A stretch of DNA of 64,000 bases from Sphaerochaeta pleomorpha str. Grapes (GTDB lineage: Bacteria; Spirochaetota; Spirochaetia; Sphaerochaetales; Sphaerochaetaceae). Location: positions 3,038,001 through 3,102,000 of the forward strand of contig NC_016633.1 in NCBI RefSeq assembly GCF_000236685.1, in the 5' to 3' direction. The notes below the pieces were generated by a model that did not search any database, was not told the DNA's origin, and was given only the letters and a program-made list of their open reading frames with translations. How positions within the stretch are numbered: the stretch's first letter is position 1; every line of letters starts with the position of its first letter. Of the stretch, positions 8,712-17,684 are shown piece after piece. A program made the translations under genes and the position numbers.

Positions 8712-10220
8712 TTGTTGTCAGAAATCATACTTGAAATGAAGGATATCAGCAAATCATTTCCAGGGGTCAAAGCTCTGGATGGAGTGGACTTCAAGCTGCG
8801 AAAAGGTGAAATCCATGCCCTCATGGGCGAAAACGGGGCAGGTAAATCCACACTGATAAAAATCATTACCGGAGTCTACGAGAAAGACGCTGGTTTAATT
8901 ACCTTGCAGGGAGAACCTATCCACTTTAAGACGCCCCAAGAAGCGCAAGACAAAGGAATAGGTACAGTATATCAGGAAATAATGCTGTGTTCCAATTTGA
9001 CTGTGGCTGAAAATATGTTTATCGGCCGTAGTCACGGCCCAGTCGTTAAATGGAAACAGATGAACGAAAAAGCGGAACAGTTGCTTGCCTCACTCGGTAT
9101 TCCGGCAAGCCCAACGCAGGAACTTTCAAGCTGTTCGCTTGCAGTGCAACAGATGATTGCGATTGCTCGTGCAGTCGATATGGACTGTAAAATACTTATT
9201 CTGGACGAACCAACATCTTCTCTTGACGAAGATGAGGTACATAAACTCTTTGAGCTCATGCGTGAGCTGAAAGATAGAGGTGTGGGAATCATCTTTATTA
9301 CCCACTTTCTCGAACAAGTATACGAAATCAGCGACAGGATTACCGTGCTTCGCAATGGTAAGCTGGTCGGAGAATATGAAACAGCCTCACTTCCTCAAAT
9401 CGAACTGATCTCGAAGATGCTGGGGAATGTTCTTGAGGACATCACAAAACTAAAGAAACATGAGTCTGTTGTAACCGACACCTCAGACCCTGTCTTTGAA
9501 GGGATAGGGCTTTCCAGTGTTGCGGGGGTGAGACCCTTCAACTTTGCCATACAAAAAGGTGAAGTGAACGGGTTTGCCGGCCTCCTCGGTTCCGGACGCA
9601 GTGAAAGTGCCCGCGCGATTTTTACTGCAGACAAGGTAACAGGTGGCGAGGTGAAGATGAAGGGCAAACGGGTAAAGATCAAAACACCTTTACATGCCAT
9701 AAAGCAAGGAATAGGCTATCTGCCTGAGGACCGCAAGGGTGATGGTATTATTGCTGACCTGTCGGTACGGGACAATATCATCCTAACGCTGCAGGTCCTG
9801 AAAGGCTTTTTCAAACCTTTCTCATTAAAGCAGGCTGAGGAATTTGCCGATGATTATATTGAAAAGTTAAACATCAAGACTCCGACTGCCAATACTCCGA
9901 TCAGATCTCTGTCTGGAGGAAACCAGCAGAAAGTCATTCTGGCCCGCTGGCTGCTCACTCACCCAGAGTACTTGATTCTGGATGAACCAACCCGTGGAAT
10001 TGATGTTGGAACCAAAGTTGAGATTCAGAAACTTGTGATTCAACTTGCTAATGAAGGAATGAGCGTGACATTCATCTCCTCAGAAATTGGCGAGATGATC
10101 AGAACCTGTTCCCGCTTGATAGTCATGAAAGACCGTGAAATCGTAGGGGAACTCAGGGGAACGGGTTTGACGGAGAACGATGTAATGAACGTAATAGCAA
10201 AGGGAGGAAAGAACGTATGA
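8712..10220 (+). CDS. Sugar ABC transporter double ATPase (YtfR/MglA/RbsA class)
   Basis: Cytoplasmic ATPase of 502 aa with two fused nucleotide-binding domains. The first has Walker A GENGAGKST, Walker B KILILDEPTSSLD and the switch His of FITHF. The second has a degenerate P-loop region (FAGLLGSGRSESAR), the signature LSGGNQQKV and Walker B LILDEPTRGID. In the first half the signature is altered (ELSSCSLAVQQ), as is usual in this family. Translation probably starts at TTG 8712, eight bases after AAGGAGA at 8698; the next TTG at 8715 is also possible. The stop overlaps the next ATG (ATGA). Confidence 0.92.
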   Translation: MLSEIILEMKDISKSFPGVKALDGVDFKLRKGEIHALMGENGAGKSTLIKIITGVYEKDAGLITLQGEPIHFKTPQEAQDKGIGTVYQEIMLCSNLTVAENMFIGRSHGPVVKWKQMNEKAEQLLASLGIPASPTQELSSCSLAVQQMIAIARAVDMDCKILILDEPTSSLDEDEVHKLFELMRELKDRGVGIIFITHFLEQVYEISDRITVLRNGKLVGEYETASLPQIELISKMLGNVLEDITKLKKHESVVTDTSDPVFEGIGLSSVAGVRPFNFAIQKGEVNGFAGLLGSGRSESARAIFTADKVTGGEVKMKGKRVKIKTPLHAIKQGIGYLPEDRKGDGIIADLSVRDNIILTLQVLKGFFKPFSLKQAEEFADDYIEKLNIKTPTANTPIRSLSGGNQQKVILARWLLTHPEYLILDEPTRGIDVGTKVEIQKLVIQLANEGMSVTFISSEIGEMIRTCSRLIVMKDREIVGELRGTGLTENDVMNVIAKGGKNV

Positions 10221-11308
10221 GTAAAATGAAAAAAAGCTTTTCTCACCTTTTTCTCCCACTCTCGGTTATGGCTCTGCTTATTATCATCAATCTGGTAAAG
10301 GGCGCCGATTATTTCCGCATTACCATGGTTAATGGGGCATTATACGGAAATATCCCGAATATCTTGTTTGGGGCTTCGGAGTTAGTCATTTTGTCCATAG
10401 GTATGACTTTGATAACTGCATCTTCACGAGGACAGGACATCAGTATTGGGGAAAGTGCGACCATTACTTCCGCAATATTTGTCCAATATGTCCTTCAAGC
10501 CAGTGAGGTCACACCTCTTACCATAGTTGTAGCTTTCCTTTTAAGTTGCGTCGTGGGCTTGGTTCTTGGTGCATTTAACGGCACCCTGGTTTCTATATTC
10601 AAGGTTCAGCCGATGGTTGCATCCCTCATACTGTTTACCGGGGGCAGGTCTATAGCCTTTATGATCGACGGGAAATTGTCTCCCATCCTGGCTAACGATA
10701 TATCGAATAAAATCGGCACTGTAATACCGGGAATACCAATACCAACTCCAATTATCCTGACTGTTGTTTTCATTGTTCTTATCGCAGTGGTGTTCAAGAC
10801 AACGAATCTCAGGCTCTATGTAGAGGCTGTTGGAATAAACCCGAATGCGGCACGTCTGAATGGTATCAATCCAAAGAAAATCATATTTCTGACCTTTTTG
10901 ATTATGGGTTTCTGTTCTGCAGTTGCGGGCTTCATCGCAGTTAACAAGGCAGGTCGTCACGATAGTGTAAACTTGCTCAAACTGATCATGATGGATGCAA
11001 TCCTTGCCGTGGCAATAGGCGGAAACTCTCTAGGCGGTGGAAAGTTCAGCATTACCGGTTCCATAATCGGTGCATACACCATAGAGATGCTGAACAGGAC
11101 CCTGCTTAGGCTGGAGATTGAACCGGCGATGATCAAGGTATTCAAGGCAATCTTCATTATCATTCTCATGGTAGTTGCATCGCCTGTAGCCAGAGCTTTT
11201 TTCACGAAAGCACTGGATAAGGTACGCTCTTTAAATAAGAGAAAGGGAAGTGTCCCAAACGATGCTCATATTCCCACCATGAACATAGCAGGGAAGAAGG
11301 AGGAATAG
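10217..11308 (+). CDS. Sugar ABC transporter permease 1 (YtfT/RbsC class)
   Basis: Inner-membrane permease of the BPD_transp_2 (ribose/galactose) family, 363 aa with 8-10 helices. It shows RGQDISIGESATITSAIF, GAFNGTLVSIFKVQPMVASLIL and the EAVGINPNAARLNGINPKK loop, which contacts the ATPase. The protein ends in a polar tail after about residue 335. It is coupled to the ATPase gene by a 4-bp overlap and to the second permease by a 1-bp gap. Confidence 0.92.
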   Translation: MSKMKKSFSHLFLPLSVMALLIIINLVKGADYFRITMVNGALYGNIPNILFGASELVILSIGMTLITASSRGQDISIGESATITSAIFVQYVLQASEVTPLTIVVAFLLSCVVGLVLGAFNGTLVSIFKVQPMVASLILFTGGRSIAFMIDGKLSPILANDISNKIGTVIPGIPIPTPIILTVVFIVLIAVVFKTTNLRLYVEAVGINPNAARLNGINPKKIIFLTFLIMGFCSAVAGFIAVNKAGRHDSVNLLKLIMMDAILAVAIGGNSLGGGKFSITGSIIGAYTIEMLNRTLLRLEIEPAMIKVFKAIFIIILMVVASPVARAFFTKALDKVRSLNKRKGSVPNDAHIPTMNIAGKKEE

Positions 11309-11309
11309 G

Positions 11310-12395
11310 ATGGCTTCTGTGAACGTAATCAAACCAAAAACAAGGATGTCGAATTCGAATATTCTGTTTCTCATAGCTGCGGTCATATTTGTATTGATGT
11401 ACCTATTTGCAATCATCAGTTATCCAGGCAGTTTCACGCAGTTTCAGACTTTCTTCGACTTGTTCAATCTGAATGCTCCACTCATCATTATGACACTGGG
11501 TTTGTGCATCGTAATGGTCGGTGGAGGTATCGATATCTCTATTGGTTCAGTGTGCGGGTTGGTGACAATGGCCTGTGCCGTATTTCTGGAATCCGATAAG
11601 GGGAACATCGGTGGTGCCATCCTTATTTCTCTGGGCATAGGTATCGCTTTCGGTATCTTACAGGGGTATCTCATATCCTATCTAGAGATTCAACCGTTTA
11701 TCATTACCTTGTCAGGGTTGTTCTTGGCTCAGGGATTGCTGACCACACTTCACAAAGATCCAATCAACGTAACCATGCCTGCATTCGTGAGGTTAAGGGA
11801 TTTTGATATTGTGATTACATGGCTTGGCACGAAAAACAGACTGGGTGTTTTCATTCCGTGTGAAATTAAACCAGGCACGATAATTGTTGTAATCCTTCTT
11901 ATCCTGCTTGCATCCGTGATGAAGTGGTCTCGTTTCGGGCGCAATGTCTACGCCGTTGGTGGCAATAGTCATAGCGCTAATATGCTCGGCATCAACGTTA
12001 AGAAAACGATGTTTCTCACCTATGTGATAAGTGGATTGACAGCTGGTCTCGCGGGCTTTGTGTACATAATGACAACAGGAGCCGGCAATGTCGGGAATGC
12101 GTCTGGAGCCGAAATGAAAGCAATAGCTTCGGCTATCATTGGTGGTACACTGCTCAACGGCGGGGTAGGAAACCTGCTTGGGGCACCAATAGGCACCCTA
12201 ACTCTCTTGGTAATTAACGAACTGATCCGTGCAGCTGGTGTTCAATCAAACTTTCAAGCGATGGTAAGCGGACTTCTGCTATATTTCTTCATAGTGTTGC
12301 AAAGTATCATCATGTCGCTTCGTGACAAGAAGAGATTTAGTTTAGCTCTACCGTCTTGGCTGCGATTGTCAAACAAAGGACAGCCCGGAAACTAA
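11310..12395 (+). CDS. Sugar ABC transporter permease 2 (YjfF/RbsC class)
   Basis: Second permease of the same importer, 361 aa, same family as its neighbour but clearly diverged. It has GGGIDISIGSVCGLVTM, the AVGGNSHSANMLGINVKK ATPase-contact loop and GGTLLNGGVGNLLGAPIGT. Two different permeases per ATPase match the ytfT/yjfF arrangement, supporting a heterodimeric channel. It is the last gene of the operon and converges on the regulator at 12430 with 34 bp between the stop codons. Confidence 0.92.
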   Translation: MASVNVIKPKTRMSNSNILFLIAAVIFVLMYLFAIISYPGSFTQFQTFFDLFNLNAPLIIMTLGLCIVMVGGGIDISIGSVCGLVTMACAVFLESDKGNIGGAILISLGIGIAFGILQGYLISYLEIQPFIITLSGLFLAQGLLTTLHKDPINVTMPAFVRLRDFDIVITWLGTKNRLGVFIPCEIKPGTIIVVILLILLASVMKWSRFGRNVYAVGGNSHSANMLGINVKKTMFLTYVISGLTAGLAGFVYIMTTGAGNVGNASGAEMKAIASAIIGGTLLNGGVGNLLGAPIGTLTLLVINELIRAAGVQSNFQAMVSGLLLYFFIVLQSIIMSLRDKKRFSLALPSWLRLSNKGQPGN

Positions 12396-12431
12396 AGGAA
12401 GCCGTTACAGTCATAGAGGGACTACTTCCTT
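12395..12431. terminator. Candidate bidirectional terminator between convergent genes
   Basis: AAGGAAG pairs with CTTCCTT and an inner AGTC pairs with GACT, spanning both stop codons of the convergent genes. The stem is interrupted and U runs are short, so strength is doubtful. Confidence 0.4.
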
Positions 12432-14019
12432 AATTCAGGCATTTGCTTCCGGTTCTAAACTCCCGGGGGGAAATGCCTGTATATTTCTTGAAAATAAAAC
12501 TGAAATAATGGGGATCTCCAAATCCTACTTCATATGCGATATCCACGCTTCTCAGTTGTGTGGTCAGTAATAGGTCTTTTGATTTGTTTATTCGGACCCG
12601 TGTAAGATATTCGATGAAGGTTTCTCCGGTTTCCTGAGAAAAGATGGTACTGAAATGATTTGGGCTTACATTTGCGACCGATGCCACTGAATGCAGGGAA
12701 ATATCTTGGTCGGCAGAATGAAGGTTTATATACTGCTTCGCTTTCTGGATCATTTCATAATATTTTCCCGCTGATTTTGATTCCCTGAAATCTATGAACG
12801 TATTGAGGATTAATTTCACCCCGTCACAGAATGTCTCTTTTGAGCTTGCAATCTCTGAAAGCTGTGTTTTCTGTAATCCCCAGGGTATCACTTCCTGAAC
12901 AACACCACCCAGTTCATCAATGATCTTAGATATGGCAACCATAAGATCATACAGAAGGTAATATCCAATGAGTGTGGTCTGGAAAGGGTGTTCTCCTACC
13001 ATGGTGATGTATTGGGCAATGATTTCATCAATGCCTGACTTCTTCACATATTTCAGCCGCTCCGATATGGGACTTCCATCCAGTTTCAAGAAATCTATCT
13101 CGGAAAAGGCGTTCAGATCATGTGATCCGACTATGAGTTTCTGACCGGTCTTAACAGAGAATTTCACAGCTTTTTCCGCTTCAGCATATGATTGGGACAA
13201 GCTTCCGATTCGTTCAACCAATGAGCCTATTCCGATTACAACCATGCATTCTGTGTTTCGTTCAACCTCATATTTAATTGCCTGGCCTAATGTATAAGCA
13301 GTTTCCTCGAGAGATTCGGATACAAGCTGCTTCAACAACAAGATGATGGTATCCCTGCTTTGGGAGAAGCATAATACCTCTTCCTGATTGTCTATAAGGC
13401 TGTTTATATGGAGCTTGGCGGTAATCAAATCTGAATAGTTTTCTGAGGAGGTGGATAGCTTGATGATTACAACAAGGTAACCATGAGCAATGAGGTCGAT
13501 GCCCATATTACCGCCTTTCTCAAGTGCATCTTCCGTCTTTACGATTCCGGTTACAAGGTCGCATAACCAGCGTTCCTTAATTAGGTCAGAATTGGACTGG
13601 GCCTGCTGTTTTAGATTTTCTATACTTGAAAGATGGTTTTTCTCTTGTTCAATCCTATCTACCATTTTATTGAGTGTTGACAGCATATCTGAAGCGGAAA
13701 TGGGCTTTAGCATGTATTCATCAACACCAATTGATATAGCCTCTTGTGCATACTGAAATTCGTCATGACCTGAGATTATGATTATTTTTATCCAGGGAAG
13801 TATTTTTTTGATAATTCTCGAAAGACTGAGTCCATCAACAAAAGGCATCCTGATATCAGTAATCAGTATGTCAGGTTTCACATCCTTCATAATTGACAAG
13901 GCCATCTCACCATCTGAAGATTCACCTACAAGAACAAAAGGGCCTGTCCCAGACTGTATGCTGTTTCGCAGTCCTTCACGTACTACTATCTCATCTTCTG
14001 CAATAAAAACTTTATACAT
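12430..14019 (-). CDS. AraC-type response regulator (YesN-like, 529 aa)
   Basis: Large YesN-type regulator. The receiver domain (1-120) has AEDE at 8-10, phospho-acceptor Asp55 (LITDIRMP) and LKPISASD. A middle region of about 300 residues contains the family's degenerate GGDEF-like fold (VIIKLSTS, VVIGIGSLVERIGSLSQSYAEAEKA). The AraC DNA-binding domain covers about 420-525 (VASVANVSPNHFSTIFSQETG and VDIAYEVGFGDPHYFSFIFKK). It overlaps its kinase gene by 8 bp. It most likely controls the divergent-facing sugar importer through the direct repeats at 7417-7481; that is an inference. Confidence 0.92.
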   Translation of the reverse strand: MYKVFIAEDEIVVREGLRNSIQSGTGPFVLVGESSDGEMALSIMKDVKPDILITDIRMPFVDGLSLSRIIKKILPWIKIIIISGHDEFQYAQEAISIGVDEYMLKPISASDMLSTLNKMVDRIEQEKNHLSSIENLKQQAQSNSDLIKERWLCDLVTGIVKTEDALEKGGNMGIDLIAHGYLVVIIKLSTSSENYSDLITAKLHINSLIDNQEEVLCFSQSRDTIILLLKQLVSESLEETAYTLGQAIKYEVERNTECMVVIGIGSLVERIGSLSQSYAEAEKAVKFSVKTGQKLIVGSHDLNAFSEIDFLKLDGSPISERLKYVKKSGIDEIIAQYITMVGEHPFQTTLIGYYLLYDLMVAISKIIDELGGVVQEVIPWGLQKTQLSEIASSKETFCDGVKLILNTFIDFRESKSAGKYYEMIQKAKQYINLHSADQDISLHSVASVANVSPNHFSTIFSQETGETFIEYLTRVRINKSKDLLLTTQLRSVDIAYEVGFGDPHYFSFIFKKYTGISPREFRTGSKCLN

Positions 14020-15484
14020 TGAGTCCAGCCTCTGGTATGCTGAAATATACAGTAGTACCCTTTTTATACTGACTTGTTATTTGCAGCTTCGTGTCTTTAT
14101 CATAATACAGCTCAAGTCTCTTGTTAACATTGTATAATCCATAGATATTATTCAGATCTTCAAGATCGGCAGAACCACTAATCTGTTCCACGATAGATGC
14201 AAGCTTTTCTTCGGTCATACCGATACCATTGTCTTCCACGGAAAAACAAAGGTGATTGTCTTCACGCCAGCCCTTCACCGACAATAATCCACGACCTCTT
14301 TTGTACTTAATTCCATGGTACAATGCGTTTTCAACGAGAGGCTGGAGAAGAAGCTTCAATATTTGACAGTTAGCCATTTCAGGCTGGTACTCAATTGTAT
14401 AGTCCAGGATGTCACTGTATCTGATTTTCTGAATGGTCAGATAACTCCTGACATGTTCAAATTCTTCACTTACCGTTAAAAAGTCTTTACCTTTGTTGAG
14501 AGATATCCTGAAAAAGCTTGAAAATGCACGTGTGATGTCAATAACCTGATCATTCTTCTTTTCCTCGGCAAGCCAGACTATTGTATCGAATGTATTGTAG
14601 AGAAAATGGGGTGTAATCTGAGCCTGAAGAGCTTTCATCTCTGATTTTTGGAAATTCTGCTGTTCTCTGACATTTTCTGCGATTAAAGCCTGGATTTTGA
14701 CTGCCATGATGTTCAGGTTGTCGGTAAGGCCATCAAGCTCGCTTACCTGAGGAAGTTCCACTCTTGCAGTGAAATCTCCCTCAGCAATTCTCTTTGACAG
14801 GTTTTCAAGTTTCTTGATTGGATTATTGATACTGGCGGTAACTGAGCGCTGCGTTAGGATTGCGAAGATGGTAACAAGAAATACGGTGAAAATCTGGATT
14901 ATGGTAAGTGCGAAAGTAATGCGTTTGAAATGCTCATTTGATATTGTGGCCGACTCTATTACGCGTACCGTATAATTCTGAAGGATGTCAGAGATTAGGG
15001 CTGATACACCTCGAATTTCATCGAGGCTCTCCTCGTTTTCACTCACCAGGGAATGGTTTGCCATCTGGTTTCCCAGTCTGTCGACATTACGCTTCAGTGT
15101 ATCGACTGCACGACCGGCAACTTCGAGCATCTGTCTGTTCTCTCGATCTTCAGTCGTTCTCATGATATCTTCCAGGCTCTCATTGATGCCATCAATAATG
15201 TTGTACTGTCTGCCTTCCTCGAATTTCTTGTTTCCAGCCACGATGTCCCATACTTCATTGGAGATATCCATCTTCACCGTCTGGTTGAGGCGGTTCGTCT
15301 TACTGACACTGGTTATAATACGGTCATAGCGACCCATTTGGACAATAAACGAAAAAATCGTGATAACCGGAGGTGTTATCATCAGAAGGATTATGATTAC
15401 ATAGGAAATTTTAATTTTCTCTTTTATGCTACTACTCTTAAATACTGAAAAAATTCTTTCAATAATGGATATCTGTTTCTTCAT
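14012..15484 (-). CDS. Sensor histidine kinase (YesM-like, 490 aa)
   Basis: Membrane sensor kinase. Helices lie at about 26-48 and 190-210 and flank an extracytoplasmic helical sensor region of about 140 residues. A HAMP linker (about 213-265) and a His_kinase domain follow, with phospho-acceptor His293 (QITPHFLYNTFD), N-box PLVENALYHGIK and G-box EDNGIGM. The gene lies between the binding lipoprotein (1-bp gap) and the AraC regulator (8-bp overlap), giving a three-gene unit that reads lipoprotein, kinase, regulator. Confidence 0.92.
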   Translation of the reverse strand: MKKQISIIERIFSVFKSSSIKEKIKISYVIIILLMITPPVITIFSFIVQMGRYDRIITSVSKTNRLNQTVKMDISNEVWDIVAGNKKFEEGRQYNIIDGINESLEDIMRTTEDRENRQMLEVAGRAVDTLKRNVDRLGNQMANHSLVSENEESLDEIRGVSALISDILQNYTVRVIESATISNEHFKRITFALTIIQIFTVFLVTIFAILTQRSVTASINNPIKKLENLSKRIAEGDFTARVELPQVSELDGLTDNLNIMAVKIQALIAENVREQQNFQKSEMKALQAQITPHFLYNTFDTIVWLAEEKKNDQVIDITRAFSSFFRISLNKGKDFLTVSEEFEHVRSYLTIQKIRYSDILDYTIEYQPEMANCQILKLLLQPLVENALYHGIKYKRGRGLLSVKGWREDNHLCFSVEDNGIGMTEEKLASIVEQISGSADLEDLNNIYGLYNVNKRLELYYDKDTKLQITSQYKKGTTVYFSIPEAGLNV

Positions 15485-15485
15485 G

Positions 15486-16490
15486 CTAATACCCGCGGGG
15501 CTCTATGAGTGAAAGATCATCTGTTTCATAGAACACTTCTTCATGAACATATTGTAATCGTGGTATGCTCTCACCGGCTGCCAGTTTCTCAGCCAGCTCG
15601 ATTATTTCTGGACCGGTTTTTGGGTTGCACTCGATGACACAATTCACCTTGCCTCCGCGCAGCGCATCGATTGCTGCCTGCTGTGCATCAATAGTGATAA
15701 TGACGATATCTTTGCCAGGACGAAGTCCTTTCTCTTCCATCGCCTCGATAGCACCAAGGGTCATCCCGTCATTGTGGGAGTAAATGACATCGATATCATC
15801 ATACATCTCAAGAAATTCAATAGCCAACTCGTACCCTCTTGAGCGGAGGAAGTCACCTGATTTACTGTATATGATGCGGTATTCGGGATGGTCCTTTAGA
15901 ACTTCCCTAAAACCTTCAGCTCTTCCGAGTGCTACTGAAGAACCTTCTGTTCCGAATAACTCCACGATATTGATATGATCTTTGTCACGTTTGCTTTCAA
16001 ATGTATCCAATACAAATTGTCCGGCATTCCTGCCTTCTTTAAGGCTGTCGGTACCAATAAATCCTGCATATAACGATTGATTTTCGACATCAATTTTACG
16101 GTCAGTGACTAAAACAGGAATTCCGGCATCCCGGGCTTCTTGCAATACATTATCCCAACCATCAGTTACGATCGGTACAAATACTATTACATCAACTTGA
16201 TAAGCGATAAAGGAACGTAATGCTTTGATTTGATTCTCTTGTTTCTGTTCAGCATTGTCATATACCAGCTGCACCCCTCGCGCAGCTGCAGCTTCCTGTA
16301 CAGAACGGGTGTTACATGTTCTCCATGCGCTTTCAGCACCGATTTGCGAAAAACCTACAATAATCCCGTTGTCTTTTTCAATTTTGGAAGTATCCTTTTT
16401 TGATGCGTTGCATCCAAGAAAACAACATATGCATATGAAGAAAATGATAATACGGAATTGTTTACTGATTTTCTTTTTGGTTAGAAACAT
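15486..16490 (-). CDS. Sugar-binding lipoprotein, probable co-sensor for the kinase
   Basis: Peripla_BP_4 sugar-binding fold: IIVGFSQIGAESAWRTCNTRSVQEAAAARG, VDVIVFVPIVTDGWDNVLQEARDAG, VIYSHNDGMTLGAIEAMEEKG. Beginning at ATG 16490 puts a lipobox (FLGC, Cys27) after a hydrophobic stretch; the longer frame from 16541 would bury the signal and is less likely. AAAGGG lies upstream. It is membrane-anchored, sits 1 bp before a kinase and is separate from the importer's own binding protein at 7605. These facts suggest a sugar sensor that signals to the kinase, as in LuxP/LuxQ or ChvE-like schemes. It might also simply be a second importer subunit. Confidence 0.88.
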   Translation of the reverse strand: MFLTKKKISKQFRIIIFFICICCFLGCNASKKDTSKIEKDNGIIVGFSQIGAESAWRTCNTRSVQEAAAARGVQLVYDNAEQKQENQIKALRSFIAYQVDVIVFVPIVTDGWDNVLQEARDAGIPVLVTDRKIDVENQSLYAGFIGTDSLKEGRNAGQFVLDTFESKRDKDHINIVELFGTEGSSVALGRAEGFREVLKDHPEYRIIYSKSGDFLRSRGYELAIEFLEMYDDIDVIYSHNDGMTLGAIEAMEEKGLRPGKDIVIITIDAQQAAIDALRGGKVNCVIECNPKTGPEIIELAEKLAAGESIPRLQYVHEEVFYETDDLSLIEPRGY

Positions 16491-17195
16491 TGAAAAGACC
16501 CTTTTATGTGTAAGCTGACTAATTATACATTCACTACACAAGAATTAACAAGGAAAATTGCGGGTATGCATCCTTTCCTGCCGGTATTCTTGCAGCAGTA
16601 ATTTGCACAGCTTCAAGTCCAAAAAGTTCGCGCATTGTTTAGCATGATGAGATCTTTATAGAATAGGAAATGGTGGCTGTTTCCTTGGACGAATGATTCA
16701 CCCTATATGATTTTATCAATATAAGTACTTGATAATTCCAGGGAGAGGCTCCTGTTATGAGCAAAATTCTGCTCCGGCTAATATTTTAAAATGGTTTGCT
16801 TATGAGCATTTTGAATTGCGAACTGCCTACAGAAGACCTAAAGGATTTCCTTTTCATATTGGGCTGTTATCCTGGCGAAAGGAGCGTGTAGCTCCTTTAA
16901 ATCTTGTAGGTTGGGAAGTATGAGAGCACTGGCGGCACCAAGATGAGGGTGCATTATGTAATACATAGAAGTTATGTTGATCTATCTTTATACCGAAAGG
17001 AGAAGTTATCATAAAGACCGTTTTGGCAGTAAATCCGAATAGTAGGAAAACCACTGAAGCAATATGACTCCAAATGTGTCTACAGTTCTGAACACCTTTT
17101 TGGAACGTACCCCTGAAAGCTGGGCTTGAGCCTGGAGAGGATCTGAACCACAAGGTGTTTGGAGGCTGGTATGAATAATTTGAATTCTGTGCTGC
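16491..17195. other. Gene-poor gap before the recombinase island
   Basis: About 700 bp without a credible gene. Short frames here lack start signals and recognisable motifs. A small perfect hairpin AAAGGAGC-GTGTA-GCTCCTTT lies at 16878-16898, terminator-like but without a U run. Composition is AT-rich. This may be the junction between the sugar locus and the island. Confidence 0.5.
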
Positions 17196-17225
17196 TTGAC
17201 GTTTGTATTTCTAACTCTATATATT
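17196..17225 (+). promoter_or_regulatory. Putative promoter of the SymE-like gene
   Basis: TTGACG at 17196-17201 with TATATA at 17218-17223 (16-bp spacer; TATATT at 17220 gives 18). It leaves an untranslated leader of roughly 40 bases before GGGGAGG and the ATG at 17274. Such leaders are antisense-RNA targets in the SymE/SymR system; no antisense promoter was identified. Confidence 0.5.
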
Positions 17226-17273
17226 GTAACGAGTTAACTGTGTATTGCTATGGCTTGAGTAGGGGAGGTCGCC

Positions 17274-17609
17274 ATGAATTATCAAGATGATGAATTGATG
17301 CAATTCTTTTCAATGTTGGATCTTCACTCGAGCGCGGATCGGAGTAACCTAGATAACGTACTTGATAAAATCTCCTATCCTGAGCAATGTTTTGACCCCA
17401 TCAAACGATATCGTTTGGAGACTAAAACACACCGAAAGCTGAAGATCTGTGCCCAAAGTGGCTATAAATACCAGGCTGTTCCAGCAATAAGATTGCAGGG
17501 GAAATGGCTTGAACAGTTTGGTTTTTCTGTTGGTCAGGAAATCAATGTCCAATGCCAGAAGGGCTGTCTGATCATCCATTTGGAAGACAAGCCCTCTGAT
17601 GCACGATAG
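17274..17609 (+). CDS. SymE-family toxin-like protein
   Basis: 111 aa. The C-terminal half (about 54-104) matches the SymE toxin fold, an AbrB-like swapped-hairpin domain: RKLKICAQ, then PAIRLQGKWLEQFGFSVGQ and GCLIIHLED. SymE proteins are SOS-induced type I toxins held by an antisense RNA, and have been described as RNA- or nucleoid-acting. The first 50 residues are polar and unfamiliar. GGGGAGG precedes the ATG. It faces the recombinase operon tail-to-tail with a terminator between them. Family assignment is good; toxicity is unproven, and a DNA-binding role related to AbrB is possible. Confidence 0.8.
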   Translation: MNYQDDELMQFFSMLDLHSSADRSNLDNVLDKISYPEQCFDPIKRYRLETKTHRKLKICAQSGYKYQAVPAIRLQGKWLEQFGFSVGQEINVQCQKGCLIIHLEDKPSDAR

Positions 17610-17627
17610 CAAGCAATCAGATAACTG

Positions 17628-17665
17628 AAGGCAGGCTATGCTGATGCAAAACCTGCCTTTCATGA
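17628..17665. terminator. Terminator between the SymE-like gene and recombinase operon
   Basis: AAGGCAGG (17628-17635) pairs with CCTGCCTT (17652-17659) around a 16-nt loop, followed by TCATGATTTTT. It suits termination of the plus-strand gene. Confidence 0.7.
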
Positions 17666-17684
17666 TTTTTCTAAAAAGCAGAGG

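Noticed and set aside
16854-17153. 99-aa minus-strand frame before the SymE-like gene
   Set aside because: No start signal or family resemblance; the region has no sign of coding use.
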